Below are positions 7,315 through 16,560 of a stretch of DNA of 64,000 bases, one piece after another; the first letter of the stretch is position 1; the number at the start of each line of letters is the position of its first letter. Source of the stretch: Lachnospiraceae bacterium G11. GTDB lineage: Bacteria > Bacillota > Clostridia > Lachnospirales > Lachnospiraceae. A program made the position numbers and the translations under genes. The stretch is from the NCBI GenBank assembly GCA_900103495.1, contig FMWZ01000017.1, positions 23,903 to 87,902 on the forward strand, given 5' to 3'. Below the pieces are notes generated by a model that did not search any database, had not been told where the DNA came from, and was given only the letters and a program-made list of their open reading frames with translations.

Positions 7315-8895
7315 ATGAAGAGATTTGATTTAATCGTAGTGGGCGCCGGTCCTTCCGGATTGTCAGCAGCCATTGAAGCCGCCAAGAGAGGTTTGGAAGT
7401 AGTGGTTTTTGACGAGAATGAGAAGCCCGGTGGACAGCTTTTTAAGCAGATACATAAGTTTTTTGGATCAAAGGAACACAGAGCAAAAATAAGGGGATTC
7501 GTAATAGGCAAGCAGCTTCTTGAGGAAGCGGCCAAAGAAGGAGTTAACGTGGTCCTCAATGCCACGGTAATCGGCCTTTATCAGGACAAGGAAGTGGTCG
7601 TCAAAATCGGCGAGGAGATAAAGCATTACAAAGCCGATGCGGTTGTAATTGCCACAGGTGCTGCGGAGAACATGGTGACTTTTCCCGGATGGACCCTGCC
7701 CGGTGTCATCGGTGCAGGAGCCGCACAGACCATGATGAACCTTCATGGAGTGTTACCCGGCAAGAAAGTTTTAATGTTGGGATCGGGAAACGTTGGTCTG
7801 GTTGTTTCATTCCAGCTTTTACAGTGTGGATGCGAAGTGGTGGCACTTGTAGACGCAGCCCCGAGAGTGGGGGGATACGGAGTTCACGCAGCAAAGGTTG
7901 CCAGAACCGGAGTACCCTTTTATCTTTCACATACCATTGTTAAGGCCGAGGGAGATGAGTGTGTTACAGGGGTAACCATAGCGGAAGTGGATGAGAAATT
8001 CCAATTCATCCCCGGAACCGAAAAGCACTTTGATGTGGATACCATTTGCCTGGCAGTAGGATTATCTCCCATGTCCCAGCTTCTTAAAATGGCCGGAGCG
8101 AAGATGGAGGATAACCCGAGAAGGGGCGGTCAGGTTCCCATTTGTGATGAATATGGACGTACTTCCCTGCCGGGAGTATTTGTGGCAGGTGACGTATCAG
8201 GTATAGAGGAGGCATCCTCAGCAATGATAGAAGGTCGAATGGCGGGAGTCGTTGCAGCCGAATACCTTGGATATATAGATGAAACTTCCATGGGAATGGA
8301 ACTGGAAGATCTTGAAAAGGCTCTGGATGGCCTTCGTCAGGGCATGTTCGCACCCAAAAACAGAGGAAAGGCCATAGATAAAACTGAAGAGGGAATTGAT
8401 ATTTCAACCAACCTTTTGAAAAAAGGATATGTTGCAGAAGAAGAAATCGAAAGATTTCCCGGAGTAACACATAAGAAGGGAGTACACCCCGTAATTGAGT
8501 GTACTCAGAACATTCCTTGTAACCCTTGTCAGGACGCATGTCCTAAGAAATGTATTTCCATCGGAAGCAATATTACATCCCTTCCCATTGTCACCGAAGA
8601 TTGTGACTGCATAAACTGTGGAATGTGCGTGGCAAGCTGTTCCGGTCAGGCCATATTCCTGGTGGATGAGGATTGCGGAGACGGAACAGCCACAGTAACA
8701 CTTCCTTACGAATTTTTACCTTTACCTGAAGAGGGAACAAAGGGAATAGCGCTTGGAAGAAGCGGCAAGAAAGTATGCAAGGCGGAAGTTGTATCCGTTA
8801 AGTCAGCCAAGGCCTTTGATAAGACGCATCTTCTTACAATGCGGGTGCCGAAAGAATACGCCATGACTGCAAGATTTTTCAAGGTGGAGAAGTAG
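7315..8895 (+). CDS. FAD/NAD(P)-dependent oxidoreductase with C-terminal ferredoxin domain, HcnB/OoxA-like
   Basis: 526 residues. The N-terminal FAD motif GAGPSG is at 10-15, a second Rossmann motif GSGNVG is near 155, and a conserved FAD-closing segment TSLPGVFVAGDVSG lies near 283-296. The last 140 residues add cysteine-rich motifs CNPCQDACPKKC and CINCGMCVASC, consistent with one or two 4Fe-4S clusters, a fusion absent from the shorter classical HcnB. It is the probable large subunit carrying electrons from the amine-oxidising subunit. The physiological acceptor is not evident. Confidence 0.88.
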   Translation: MKRFDLIVVGAGPSGLSAAIEAAKRGLEVVVFDENEKPGGQLFKQIHKFFGSKEHRAKIRGFVIGKQLLEEAAKEGVNVVLNATVIGLYQDKEVVVKIGEEIKHYKADAVVIATGAAENMVTFPGWTLPGVIGAGAAQTMMNLHGVLPGKKVLMLGSGNVGLVVSFQLLQCGCEVVALVDAAPRVGGYGVHAAKVARTGVPFYLSHTIVKAEGDECVTGVTIAEVDEKFQFIPGTEKHFDVDTICLAVGLSPMSQLLKMAGAKMEDNPRRGGQVPICDEYGRTSLPGVFVAGDVSGIEEASSAMIEGRMAGVVAAEYLGYIDETSMGMELEDLEKALDGLRQGMFAPKNRGKAIDKTEEGIDISTNLLKKGYVAEEEIERFPGVTHKKGVHPVIECTQNIPCNPCQDACPKKCISIGSNITSLPIVTEDCDCINCGMCVASCSGQAIFLVDEDCGDGTATVTLPYEFLPLPEEGTKGIALGRSGKKVCKAEVVSVKSAKAFDKTHLLTMRVPKEYAMTARFFKVEK

Positions 8896-8907
8896 GAGGA
8901 TGTTGTT

Positions 8908-9249
8908 ATGAATAGTGTTAATGACAGATCAAGAGATATAGGACCTTTTGTACCTGCTCCCGACGATGATATGCTTGTTTGTCGATGCGAAGAGATTACA
9001 AAAGGCGAAATAAGACAGGCAGTCCACGACGGAATGTGGACTATGACCGAGATCCGAAGATATCTGCGCGCGGGAATGGGGTTATGTCAGGGACAGACCT
9101 GTTCAAGACTTGTTAAAGGAATTGTTGCCAGGGAACTTGGAGTTTCACCTGCGGAAATAGAACCCGCAACCAGCAGAGTTCCCATGCGTCCCATAGAGAT
9201 GCGTATCTTTGCAAACGAAGCAAAGGAGGAAGCACATCATGAAGAGTAA
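8908..9249 (+). CDS. BFD-like (2Fe-2S)-binding protein
   Basis: 113-residue protein with VCRCEEIT (Cys25, Cys27) and GLCQGQTC (Cys60, Cys65), the CXC...CX4C ligand set of bacterioferritin-associated-ferredoxin-like domains. In classical HcnB/OoxA this domain is the C-terminal part; here it is a separate gene right after the flavoprotein, apparently replaced there by a ferredoxin domain. It overlaps the next gene by 11 nt, so the subunits are likely made together. Confidence 0.87.
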   Translation: MNSVNDRSRDIGPFVPAPDDDMLVCRCEEITKGEIRQAVHDGMWTMTEIRRYLRAGMGLCQGQTCSRLVKGIVARELGVSPAEIEPATSRVPMRPIEMRIFANEAKEEAHHEE

Positions 9250-10369
9250 TGCAGAAGTGGTTGTAATCGGTGGAGGAATAATCGGAAACTCTGCTGCATA
9301 TTATTTGGCCAAGAGAGGCTTAAGTGTAATTGTTCTTGAGGGAAGTGATTTCATAGGAAACGGAGGTTCCAGCCGAAATGGTGGTGGTGTAAGACAGTCA
9401 GGACGTGATGTAAGAGAACTGCCCCTTGTGATGTATGGAATCAAAAATCTGTGGCCTACGCTTTCGGAGGAACTGGAAACAGACTGTGAATATCATCAGG
9501 ATGGTAACCTTCGTCTTGGCAAAAATGAAAAGCATAAGGAGATTCTTACAAAGCTTGCCACCAACGCCCAAAGCTGTGGGCTGGATGTAAGAATGATTGA
9601 TGCAGCTGAGGTAAAAAGCATAAATCCCTACTTATCGGATGAAGTGACATGTGCAAGCTGGTGTCCTACAGACGGACATGCCAACCCTTTAACGACAACT
9701 CTTGGCTTCTACAAGATGGCAAGAAGACTTGGAGTCAGATTTATATCCGGGGAGCGTGTCGCGGAACTGAGAATGGTTAAGGGAAGAGTAAGAAAGGTTA
9801 TCTGTGAATCGGGAGATGTTTTCGAGGGAGAAAACGTTCTGGTGGCAGCAGGATATGACAGCAGAGCAATTCTTGGGACAGTGGGAGTTGATATTCCCAT
9901 GACAAGGTCTCTCCTTGAGTGCCTTGTTACTGAGGCTGAGCCTCATATGTTTGACCAAATGCTTGGAACAGCCGAAGCAGATTTCTACGGACATCAGACC
10001 AAACACGGTTCCTTCGTATTTGGTGGATCATCAGGTTTTGAAGGCAGCAATAAAGATAATGGCACACCTGTTTCAAACGCCAAGACGGCGCCTTGTATAT
10101 GCAGAGGAATCATGAAGTATTTCCCTGATTTGGCCAACGCCAAAATTGTCAGAACCTGGGCCGGATGGAGTGATAAATGTGCCGACGGTGTAGCTGTGGT
10201 CGGAGCTATTGATGAGGTGCCGGGGCTTTTTACATCATGTGCAATGTCCGGACATGGATTTGGTATCGGACCGGCGGCAGGTCATCAGCTGGCACAGCTT
10301 ATTGCCACGGGAACCACTGACGTGGATTTAAGCACCTTAAGATATGACAGATTTAAAGCAAAAATATAA
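9239..10369 (+). CDS. FAD-dependent amine/amino acid oxidoreductase, HcnC/glycine-oxidase-like
   Basis: 376-residue DAO-superfamily flavoprotein. GGGIIGNSAAYYLAKRG near the N-terminus binds FAD, followed by SSRNGGGVRQSGRD, and the C-terminal SGHGFGIGPAAG closes the flavin site. I use the ATG at 9239, preceded by AAAGGAGG; an upstream start would extend further into the previous gene. It probably oxidises the C-N bond of the imported compound and passes electrons to the iron-sulfur subunits. Opine oxidase OoxB/NoxB, HcnC and proline or hydroxyproline dehydrogenase are the closest functional models. Confidence 0.87.
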   Translation: MKSNAEVVVIGGGIIGNSAAYYLAKRGLSVIVLEGSDFIGNGGSSRNGGGVRQSGRDVRELPLVMYGIKNLWPTLSEELETDCEYHQDGNLRLGKNEKHKEILTKLATNAQSCGLDVRMIDAAEVKSINPYLSDEVTCASWCPTDGHANPLTTTLGFYKMARRLGVRFISGERVAELRMVKGRVRKVICESGDVFEGENVLVAAGYDSRAILGTVGVDIPMTRSLLECLVTEAEPHMFDQMLGTAEADFYGHQTKHGSFVFGGSSGFEGSNKDNGTPVSNAKTAPCICRGIMKYFPDLANAKIVRTWAGWSDKCADGVAVVGAIDEVPGLFTSCAMSGHGFGIGPAAGHQLAQLIATGTTDVDLSTLRYDRFKAKI

Positions 10370-10389
10370 GACTTAAAGGAGGGACATGT

Positions 10390-11550
10390 ATGAACAATTA
10401 TGAGTACTGTGTTCCCACAGATATTCGATTCGGAGAGGGACAGATAGAGTGTCTTAGGAAGGAAATAGGGAAATATGGAAGAAGAGTTCTTCTGGTATAT
10501 GGTGGAGGAAGCATTATGCGTACCGGTTTGTACGATAAGGTGTATGAGGTATTGGAGGATTATGACATCTTCGAACTTCCCGGCATAGAGCCAAACCCCA
10601 AACTTTCTTCGGTAAAGAAGGGGGCGGATTTTTGCAAGGCTAATAAGATAGATGTTGTGCTGGCAGTAGGGGGAGGAAGTGTTATTGATGCTTCAAAGCA
10701 CATAGCCTGCGCGACCTTCTATGACGGAGATCCTTGGGATTTGGTGTTAAACAAGAAGCTGGTAACAAAGGCTCTGCCCATTTTTGTTGTACTGACAATA
10801 AGTGCCACGGGGTCAGAAATGAATCCGGGGGCAGTAATCAGTAATGAAGCTACGAAGGAAAAACTGGAGATAAACCACCCGTTGCTTTATCCAACTTTAT
10901 CGGTATGCGACCCCACATATATGTATACCCTGCCTACAAAGCAAACGGCAGCAGGCACGGCTGACATATTCTCTCATATATTGGAGCAATATTTCCAGCC
11001 CAATGATGGGGCATATATTACTGACAGACTGAGTGAGGCCGCTTTGAAGACATGTATTAAGTATGGCCCCATTGCCATAGCCAATCCGGATGATTACGAG
11101 GCCAGGTCCAATTTGATGTGGACCGGATCAATTGCTCTTAACCATCTGTTTACTTTCGGAAAAGGAGGCGCATGGTCTGTTCATCCCATAGAGCATGAAC
11201 TGTCGGCATTTTATGACCTGACTCACGGGGTGGGACTTGCCATATTGACTCCGGCATGGATGAGATATGTGCTTTGCGATGTCACGGTTAAGAGATTTGC
11301 CATGTATGCAAGAAACGTTTGGGATGTGGAGGAGGCGGACGACTATTATGCAGCCGTGGCCGGAATCGATCTTACTGAGCGCTTCTTCAAAGACATGGGC
11401 CTGCCCGGAACCCTTTCTGAGGTTGGAATTAACGATTCACAGTTTGTTGAGATGGCATCTGAAGCCGTCAGAACCAGCGGATTATCAACCCGCGCATACG
11501 TAAAACTGTATGCTTCCGATGTGGAGCAAATTTACAGGGACTGTTTGTAG
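10390..11550 (+). CDS. Iron-containing alcohol dehydrogenase
   Basis: 386-residue group III alcohol dehydrogenase of the BdhA/YqhD type. GGGSVIDASK near 94-103 binds NAD(P), ATGSEMN near 139-145 is typical, and metal ligands are expected in DIFSHILEQYF (about 190-200), HPIEHELSA and LTHGVGLA (about 265-280). As last gene of the amine operon, it could reduce an aldehyde produced by oxidation of the substrate, regenerating NAD(P). AAGGAGGG precedes the ATG. Confidence 0.9.
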   Translation: MNNYEYCVPTDIRFGEGQIECLRKEIGKYGRRVLLVYGGGSIMRTGLYDKVYEVLEDYDIFELPGIEPNPKLSSVKKGADFCKANKIDVVLAVGGGSVIDASKHIACATFYDGDPWDLVLNKKLVTKALPIFVVLTISATGSEMNPGAVISNEATKEKLEINHPLLYPTLSVCDPTYMYTLPTKQTAAGTADIFSHILEQYFQPNDGAYITDRLSEAALKTCIKYGPIAIANPDDYEARSNLMWTGSIALNHLFTFGKGGAWSVHPIEHELSAFYDLTHGVGLAILTPAWMRYVLCDVTVKRFAMYARNVWDVEEADDYYAAVAGIDLTERFFKDMGLPGTLSEVGINDSQFVEMASEAVRTSGLSTRAYVKLYASDVEQIYRDCL

Positions 11551-11578
11551 ATAAATATGTAAAGTGTTAAATATAATA

Positions 11579-11607
11579 TTGACATACCACGACAGGCGTA
11601 GTACGAT
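11579..11607 (+). promoter_or_regulatory. Promoter of the membrane hydrolase gene
   Basis: TTGACA (11579-11584), 17-nt spacer, TACGAT (11602-11607), 35 nt before the ATG at 11642. It gives the hydrolase transcription independent of the amine operon. No terminator is seen between the two. Confidence 0.6.
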
Positions 11608-11641
11608 AGACGAAGTAAATCATTTTGGGGAGAAATGTACT

Positions 11642-13834
11642 ATGCGTAGAGTAATTAATGCTATAAAGAAACCTTTCGCTTTTATTAAGGCTAAGACTGC
11701 GCTTCAGCGTGGGTTTTTGAGGGTCGGGCGTCCCGGAGGAATCATTGCCCTGACCCTTTTATGTGCCCAGTTTTTTACCTGGCTTATTGATGATGGTTTA
11801 ATGAACAAGCTTCCTATAGTTGTGGCTTTTCTTGTTACGGTAATTCTTGCTATTCTTGCTTCGGAACTTTTAGGCCTTGCCATCAAACTTATCTTTGGAG
11901 GCAGGAGAAGAAGCGAAGCCTATTTCATCATGGCTTTTGCCGGAGTATTCGCAAACAATTCAATCGCAAATCAGGGAAATGCCATGCCGGGAGCTTTCTT
12001 AATGAGCCTGGCACTTACACTTGCAGTGGATATTCTTGGACGATGCATCTGGGGACTTATCAAAACTCACAGATTCGTGCAGATTTTTGGATATGTGGCA
12101 GGTGTGATTTCCATTGCCTATCTTATTTTCTATGGTGTTTTCTTCCATACGGATTCCTGGGGAGACAGTCGTGTAGATTTCTACAATGGAATTAAGAATT
12201 CGACTCCCACGGTAAGCCTGACCGAGAAAGCAACAGGATTTGACGATTATTTAAAAGACGGCACTTATCAGGTGGGCACTCTTTCATACGGTCCGGGGGA
12301 AGATGTTGATATAGTGACGGAATCCCTTGATTATTCCGACTTTGATTTATTGGAGAATCCGGACCTGATGGGTAAGATAACTATTGCCCTCAGCGATTAC
12401 GATTTTGCCAAAACACCTGTTAAAGGCCAGATCTGGTATCCTGAAGGTTTATCAGACTGTCCCACACTTTTCTTCGTTCACGGTAACCATGATTCGGGAA
12501 CCCCTTCCTATCTTGGCTACGATTACCTTGGAAAGTACCTGGCCTCCAACGGATATGTGGTGGTTTCCGTTGACGAGAATATAATAAATGAACTGGGAGT
12601 CGGCAACGATATACGTGCCATTCTTCTTCTTGATAACATGAAAGCCCTTCTTTCCGAGAATAAGAAGGCGGGAAGCCCTCTTAAGGGCCTTATGGATGAA
12701 AATAGAATCGCCATCGGCGGGCACTCCAGAGGTGGCGAGATGGCTGCAACAGCTTATCTTTTTAACGACCTGGATGTTTATCCCGAGGATGGCAATGTGA
12801 AGTTTGATTATCACTTTGACATTACATCCATAGTTGCTATTGCCCCTTGTGTGGACCAGTATAGACCTGCGAGCTATTCCGTAAGAATCAGTGATGTAAA
12901 CTATCTTCTGATCCACGGTTCCAACGACCAGGACGTTTCTTTGATGATGGGCGAGAAGCAATACAATAATGTGACTTTCACAAAGGATTCCGACGAGCAC
13001 TTCCTTAAATCGGAGGTTTATATCCTTGGAGCTAACCACGGCCAGTTTAACAGTCTTTGGGGGCGCTATGACATGATGGGAGCCACCAATGGATACCTTA
13101 ACACCAATCATTTTCTGGATGAGGCAGAGCAGAAGCTTATTGCCAAAGCGTATATCCGCTCATTCCTTGACACAACCTTATGTGAAGATTCTAAATTTGC
13201 TTCCCTGCTTAAGGAGGTTGATGGCTATGAGGATTATCTTCCCGATACAGTCTATGTGACAGGATATGAGGATTCGAATTTTGAGAGTATCTGTTCCTTT
13301 GACGGAAGTACAAACATAAAGGATTTTGAAAGCGGAGCAAGCGTAAATGTGACAGATTCTGACACCTGGACCATAAAGCCATATTTCAGAGGCAGCGGTG
13401 CAGAGAGTGAAGATTATATTATGTCGGTAAAATGGTCTGAGGAATCTCATCCCCAGGTCGAAGTTACCTTCCCTGCAATTGATATCACCAATGGAGGCCT
13501 TAGCTTCAGCATTGCCGATATGAGAGAAGACACAGCCGAGAAGGCAGAGGCATTTGGCTACACTGTTTCCGTTACAGATGCGAAGGGCAACACAGCAACG
13601 GTTCAAAACCCAGAGCTCATTTATCCTTCCCTTGCTGTACAGCTTTACAAGCAGGATGTGCTCTCAGGTTCCTACGAATATAAGCACCAGCTTCAAAGAG
13701 TGAACCTGACACCCGAGACATTCCTGACAAGTTCTCAAAAGCTTGACTACAAAGCAATCACTACCCTTAGGATTACTCCTATGGGAACCGAAGCTGGCGA
13801 GATTATCTTAAATCAAATCGGCTACTACAAGTAG
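11642..13834 (+). CDS. Membrane-anchored alpha/beta hydrolase
   Basis: 730 residues from the ATG at 11642, which has a GGGGAG site; the longer reading frame from 11564 overlaps the promoter. Residues 1-170 hold about five hydrophobic helices. The rest is extracytoplasmic: PTLFFVHGNHDSG (oxyanion region), the nucleophile elbow GHSRGG near 359-364 and a likely catalytic histidine in ANHGQF near 464, followed by a beta-rich C-terminal domain of about 200 residues. It is probably an esterase or related enzyme of the chlorophyllase/dienelactone hydrolase type. Substrate unknown. Confidence 0.75.
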   Translation: MRRVINAIKKPFAFIKAKTALQRGFLRVGRPGGIIALTLLCAQFFTWLIDDGLMNKLPIVVAFLVTVILAILASELLGLAIKLIFGGRRRSEAYFIMAFAGVFANNSIANQGNAMPGAFLMSLALTLAVDILGRCIWGLIKTHRFVQIFGYVAGVISIAYLIFYGVFFHTDSWGDSRVDFYNGIKNSTPTVSLTEKATGFDDYLKDGTYQVGTLSYGPGEDVDIVTESLDYSDFDLLENPDLMGKITIALSDYDFAKTPVKGQIWYPEGLSDCPTLFFVHGNHDSGTPSYLGYDYLGKYLASNGYVVVSVDENIINELGVGNDIRAILLLDNMKALLSENKKAGSPLKGLMDENRIAIGGHSRGGEMAATAYLFNDLDVYPEDGNVKFDYHFDITSIVAIAPCVDQYRPASYSVRISDVNYLLIHGSNDQDVSLMMGEKQYNNVTFTKDSDEHFLKSEVYILGANHGQFNSLWGRYDMMGATNGYLNTNHFLDEAEQKLIAKAYIRSFLDTTLCEDSKFASLLKEVDGYEDYLPDTVYVTGYEDSNFESICSFDGSTNIKDFESGASVNVTDSDTWTIKPYFRGSGAESEDYIMSVKWSEESHPQVEVTFPAIDITNGGLSFSIADMREDTAEKAEAFGYTVSVTDAKGNTATVQNPELIYPSLAVQLYKQDVLSGSYEYKHQLQRVNLTPETFLTSSQKLDYKAITTLRITPMGTEAGEIILNQIGYYK

Positions 13835-13935
13835 GTGCAAAATGGGGACAGGCCCAAATTGCACGGTGCAACTTGGGCCTGTCCCCAACCTGCACCGTGC
13901 AACTTGGGGCCTGTCCCCAATCTGCACATTTTGCG
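13834..13935 (+). repeat. REP-like palindromic repeat cluster
   Basis: About 30-nt units bounded by GTGCA/TGCAC with a core of CCTGTCCCC. Two direct copies lie at 13866-13895 and 13897-13927; an inverted copy at about 13836-13864 forms a 15-bp perfect hairpin with the first (13843-13857 with 13873-13887). A diverged copy occurs at 37533-37561. The units resemble short interspersed palindromes mobilised by REP-associated transposases; no transposase is in the window. They abut the start of the radical SAM gene. Confidence 0.8.
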
Positions 13936-13948
13936 GTATACTAGGAAT

Positions 13949-14815
13949 ATGAAGCTGCTGAATGACTACTTAAGGGAAAAATTCGGGTGTAAAGTATATA
14001 AGCTGGCGCTAAATGGGGGCTTTACCTGCCCTAACAGAGATGGGACCCTTGATATGAGGGGTTGCATCTTTTGTTCTGCTGGGGGAAGCGGAGAGTTTGC
14101 GGAAAGCCCAAATTTGAGCATCACCGAGCAGATTGAAGAGGGCAAGAAACGCGTCGAAAAGAAGATTAAAGATGGCAAATATATCGCCTACTTCCAGGCC
14201 TATACCAACACTTATGGGCCTGTGGAGAAGCTTAGGAAACTTTTCAAAGAGGCAATTAATCATCCGGACATCGTGGTTTTGTCCATCGGAACCAGGCCGG
14301 ATTGCCTGCCTGAAGACGTTCTTAATCTTCTCGGAGAACTGAACCAAATAAAGCCCGTTTGGGTTGAGCTGGGCTTACAGACCATTCATAAGAAATCCGC
14401 CGATTACATACGTAGAGGCTACGAGCTTCCGGTGTATGACAGAGCGGTAAAAGAACTTCGAAAGAGAAATATCGAGGTCATTACCCACGTCATTATCGGC
14501 CTTCCGGGCGAAACAACGAAGGACATGGAAGACACCGTCCGGTACGTTTGCAGCTCAGGGGCCACGGGAATCAAGCTTCAGCTCCTTCACATTCTTAGGA
14601 ACACAGATCTTGCCACAGAATATGAATCAGGCAAAATCTCAGTCCTCTCAGAAGACGAATACATTGAGATTCTTAAGCGTCTTACAGACATTATCCCGGA
14701 CAATGTAATTATTCACCGCCTTACAGGGGATGGTGACAAAAAGATACTTATCGCTCCCATGTGGAGCGCCAATAAAAGGCATGTAATAAATCGAATAAAC
14801 AAAGAGATTAAGTAA
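13949..14815 (+). CDS. TIGR01212-type radical SAM protein (YhcC-like)
   Basis: 288 residues from the ATG at 13949; the upstream frame only translates the repeat cluster. Cys27, Cys39 and Cys42 (FTCPNRDG, then RGCIFC) give the unusual CX11CX2C radical SAM signature of this family. IGTRPDCLPEDVL and GLPGETTKDM are family-typical. The ribosome site is weak (AGGA), perhaps altered by repeat insertion. The molecular role is unsettled. It is followed without gap by a phosphoesterase gene. Confidence 0.82.
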   Translation: MKLLNDYLREKFGCKVYKLALNGGFTCPNRDGTLDMRGCIFCSAGGSGEFAESPNLSITEQIEEGKKRVEKKIKDGKYIAYFQAYTNTYGPVEKLRKLFKEAINHPDIVVLSIGTRPDCLPEDVLNLLGELNQIKPVWVELGLQTIHKKSADYIRRGYELPVYDRAVKELRKRNIEVITHVIIGLPGETTKDMEDTVRYVCSSGATGIKLQLLHILRNTDLATEYESGKISVLSEDEYIEILKRLTDIIPDNVIIHRLTGDGDKKILIAPMWSANKRHVINRINKEIK

Positions 14816-15859
14816 ATGAGGGGATTTTTTCAGCTCCTTGCGGCTTCCGACGTCCATGGAAACCGTGAGAGAATGGACAGGATAATTAAATATCTGAACG
14901 AAGAGAGTGTAGATGCGGGGGTTTTTCTTGGGGACGTGACAGAGTATAAGTCCTTCTATGAGGCGGACAAGGCTTTCTATCCCGCAAGCCTCAAAGCCGC
15001 AAAGAAGCCTTTCTTAACAACCATCGGAAATCATGACACGGGGAACAATGATGAGATAGGGTCGTCTTTTTCCAATACGAAAGAACTATATGAGGCATGG
15101 ATTGCACCAAGCATTAAATTTGCGGGCCCCGGAACCACCCATAATGGCGAGGATTGCTATTACTATACGGATTTCCCGAAGCAGGGCGTCAGGATTATCG
15201 TTTTAAATCAGTACGACCACAACGACAGAAAGGCCGATGCCACTCACTACCTTCACAGAAGAAACCATGAAATGTATTCCCAGAGGCAGATTGATTTCTA
15301 CATAAACGCCCTGGAAACTCTGCCTGAAGGCTACGGTGTCATCACCTGCCTTCACAACTCTCCGGGAACCATGATTCCTTTTAACATGGGCTACAGCTCC
15401 GAGCACACCTATGGCTTCATGCTGCCAAGTTACATATCGGAAAGCATAATTCCGTTTATCACCGATGGCTTCATTAATGGAACCAAAGCAGGCAAAAACT
15501 TCGAAATCCCAACTCTCGGAAGCCGGGGACAACTTACCGCAGACTTTGATTTCACAAGAAGAGGAGTGGGCGAGTTCATCTGCTATCTGGGAGGTCATTA
15601 CCACAACAGCATGCTTTCCCGCGTTAAGGATTACCCAAATCAACTGATGTATAACGTGGATTCTGCCGGCTGCGATGCCACCACTCTTCAGTACTCTCAC
15701 TTCCAGCGAGATGAATCCGAAGAGCATATGGACAGCTTCGCCCACATCACAATCGACCGTGCCCGAAAGATGGTTAGTATCAAGAAGATTGGCACAACTT
15801 TGGACGAGTACGGCGCGGTAAGACTGGAAACAAAGTTCCTATACCAGAGGTGCAGGTAG
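14816..15859 (+). CDS. Calcineurin-like metallophosphoesterase
   Basis: 347 residues with the metallophosphoesterase ligand set in order: SDVHGN (11-16), FLGDV near 38-42, TIGNHDTG near 66-73, LHNSPG near 180 and a late GGHYHNS near 258. The ATG directly follows the stop of the radical SAM gene, so translation is coupled. It lacks a signal peptide and is likely cytoplasmic. Substrate (phosphodiester or phosphomonoester) cannot be assigned. Confidence 0.8.
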   Translation: MRGFFQLLAASDVHGNRERMDRIIKYLNEESVDAGVFLGDVTEYKSFYEADKAFYPASLKAAKKPFLTTIGNHDTGNNDEIGSSFSNTKELYEAWIAPSIKFAGPGTTHNGEDCYYYTDFPKQGVRIIVLNQYDHNDRKADATHYLHRRNHEMYSQRQIDFYINALETLPEGYGVITCLHNSPGTMIPFNMGYSSEHTYGFMLPSYISESIIPFITDGFINGTKAGKNFEIPTLGSRGQLTADFDFTRRGVGEFICYLGGHYHNSMLSRVKDYPNQLMYNVDSAGCDATTLQYSHFQRDESEEHMDSFAHITIDRARKMVSIKKIGTTLDEYGAVRLETKFLYQRCR

Positions 15860-15868
15860 GTGCAGGTT

Positions 15869-15899
15869 GGCTTTGTCATTTTATTGACAAAGCCTTTTT
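15869..15899 (+). terminator. Intrinsic terminator
   Basis: 10-bp perfect stem GGCTTTGTCA/TGACAAAGCC (15869-15878, 15885-15894), a 6-nt loop and five Ts. Its 3' arm carries the -35 box of the next promoter. Confidence 0.9.
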
Positions 15900-15912
15900 C
15901 CATTGCTACTAT
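15884..15912 (+). promoter_or_regulatory. ispF promoter embedded in terminator
   Basis: TTGACA (15884-15889), 17-nt spacer, TACTAT (15907-15912). The -35 lies inside the terminator stem of the upstream operon. Confidence 0.6.
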
Positions 15913-15966
15913 TATAAAGATATATGTTTAAAAATAGGGGCACTATACCCCGGAAAGGAGAGGCAT

Positions 15967-16512
15967 ATGAGAATAGGTATGGGCTATGACGTCCACAAGC
16001 TGGTTGAAGGCAGAGACCTGATTGTCGGCGGCGTTAAGATTCCCTACGAGAAGGGCCTTCTTGGTCACTCGGACGCAGATGTGCTTCTCCACGCCATTTC
16101 TGACGCGCTCCTCGGAGCTGCGGCACTTGGAGATATCGGGAAACATTTTCCCGACACGGATCCCAAATACAAGGGGATTTCCTCCATTGTTTTGTTGGAA
16201 AAGGTTGGAGAGCTTCTCTCCGACAGCTGTTACCTTATAGAGAATATTGATGCCACCATAATCGCTCAGGCACCTAAGATGCGACCTTACATAGATACCA
16301 TGAGAGAGAACATTGCAAAGGCTCTAGGGATTGATGTCAGCCAGGTCAACGTTAAGGCGACCACTGAGGAAGGCTTGGGTTTTACCGGCGAAGGATTGGG
16401 CATTTCCGCTAATGCAGTCTGTATGTTGAACAGTCCGATGGGGCTGTACGACACTGATGTTACAAGCTTCAGGTCCTGCGCAGGCTGTCCGGGCTGTTCT
16501 AAAACAAATTAA
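15967..16512 (+). CDS. ispF: 2-C-methyl-D-erythritol 2,4-cyclodiphosphate synthase
   Basis: IspF of the non-mevalonate isoprenoid pathway converts CDP-methylerythritol 2-phosphate to the cyclic diphosphate. Metal ligands Asp8, His10 and His42 appear in GYDVH and [17 protein letters not shown] and GDIGKHFPD are family motifs. The ATG at 15967 has GGAAAGGAG; the longer frame from 15850 is spurious. At 181 residues it exceeds the usual 155-160: the last 24 form an extra tail with CAGCPGC (CX2CX2C). Confidence 0.92.
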   Translation: MRIGMGYDVHKLVEGRDLIVGGVKIPYEKGLLGHSDADVLLHAISDALLGAAALGDIGKHFPDTDPKYKGISSIVLLEKVGELLSDSCYLIENIDATIIAQAPKMRPYIDTMRENIAKALGIDVSQVNVKATTEEGLGFTGEGLGISANAVCMLNSPMGLYDTDVTSFRSCAGCPGCSKTN

Positions 16513-16560
16513 CATTTAGACAGACTCAAAAATATAAGAATAAACAGTAGGAGAAACAAA

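Noticed and set aside
8084..8539. Antisense open frame inside the FAD/ferredoxin oxidoreductase gene
   Set aside because: Shadow of a well-supported coding sequence; composition is that of reversed codons.
12452..13111. 219-codon antisense frame in the alpha/beta hydrolase gene
   Set aside because: No start signals and it runs opposite to the conserved GHSRGG region.
13834..13935. Short CRISPR-like array
   Set aside because: Only two direct copies with no true spacers; the units are palindromic and one is inverted, which fits REP repeats instead.
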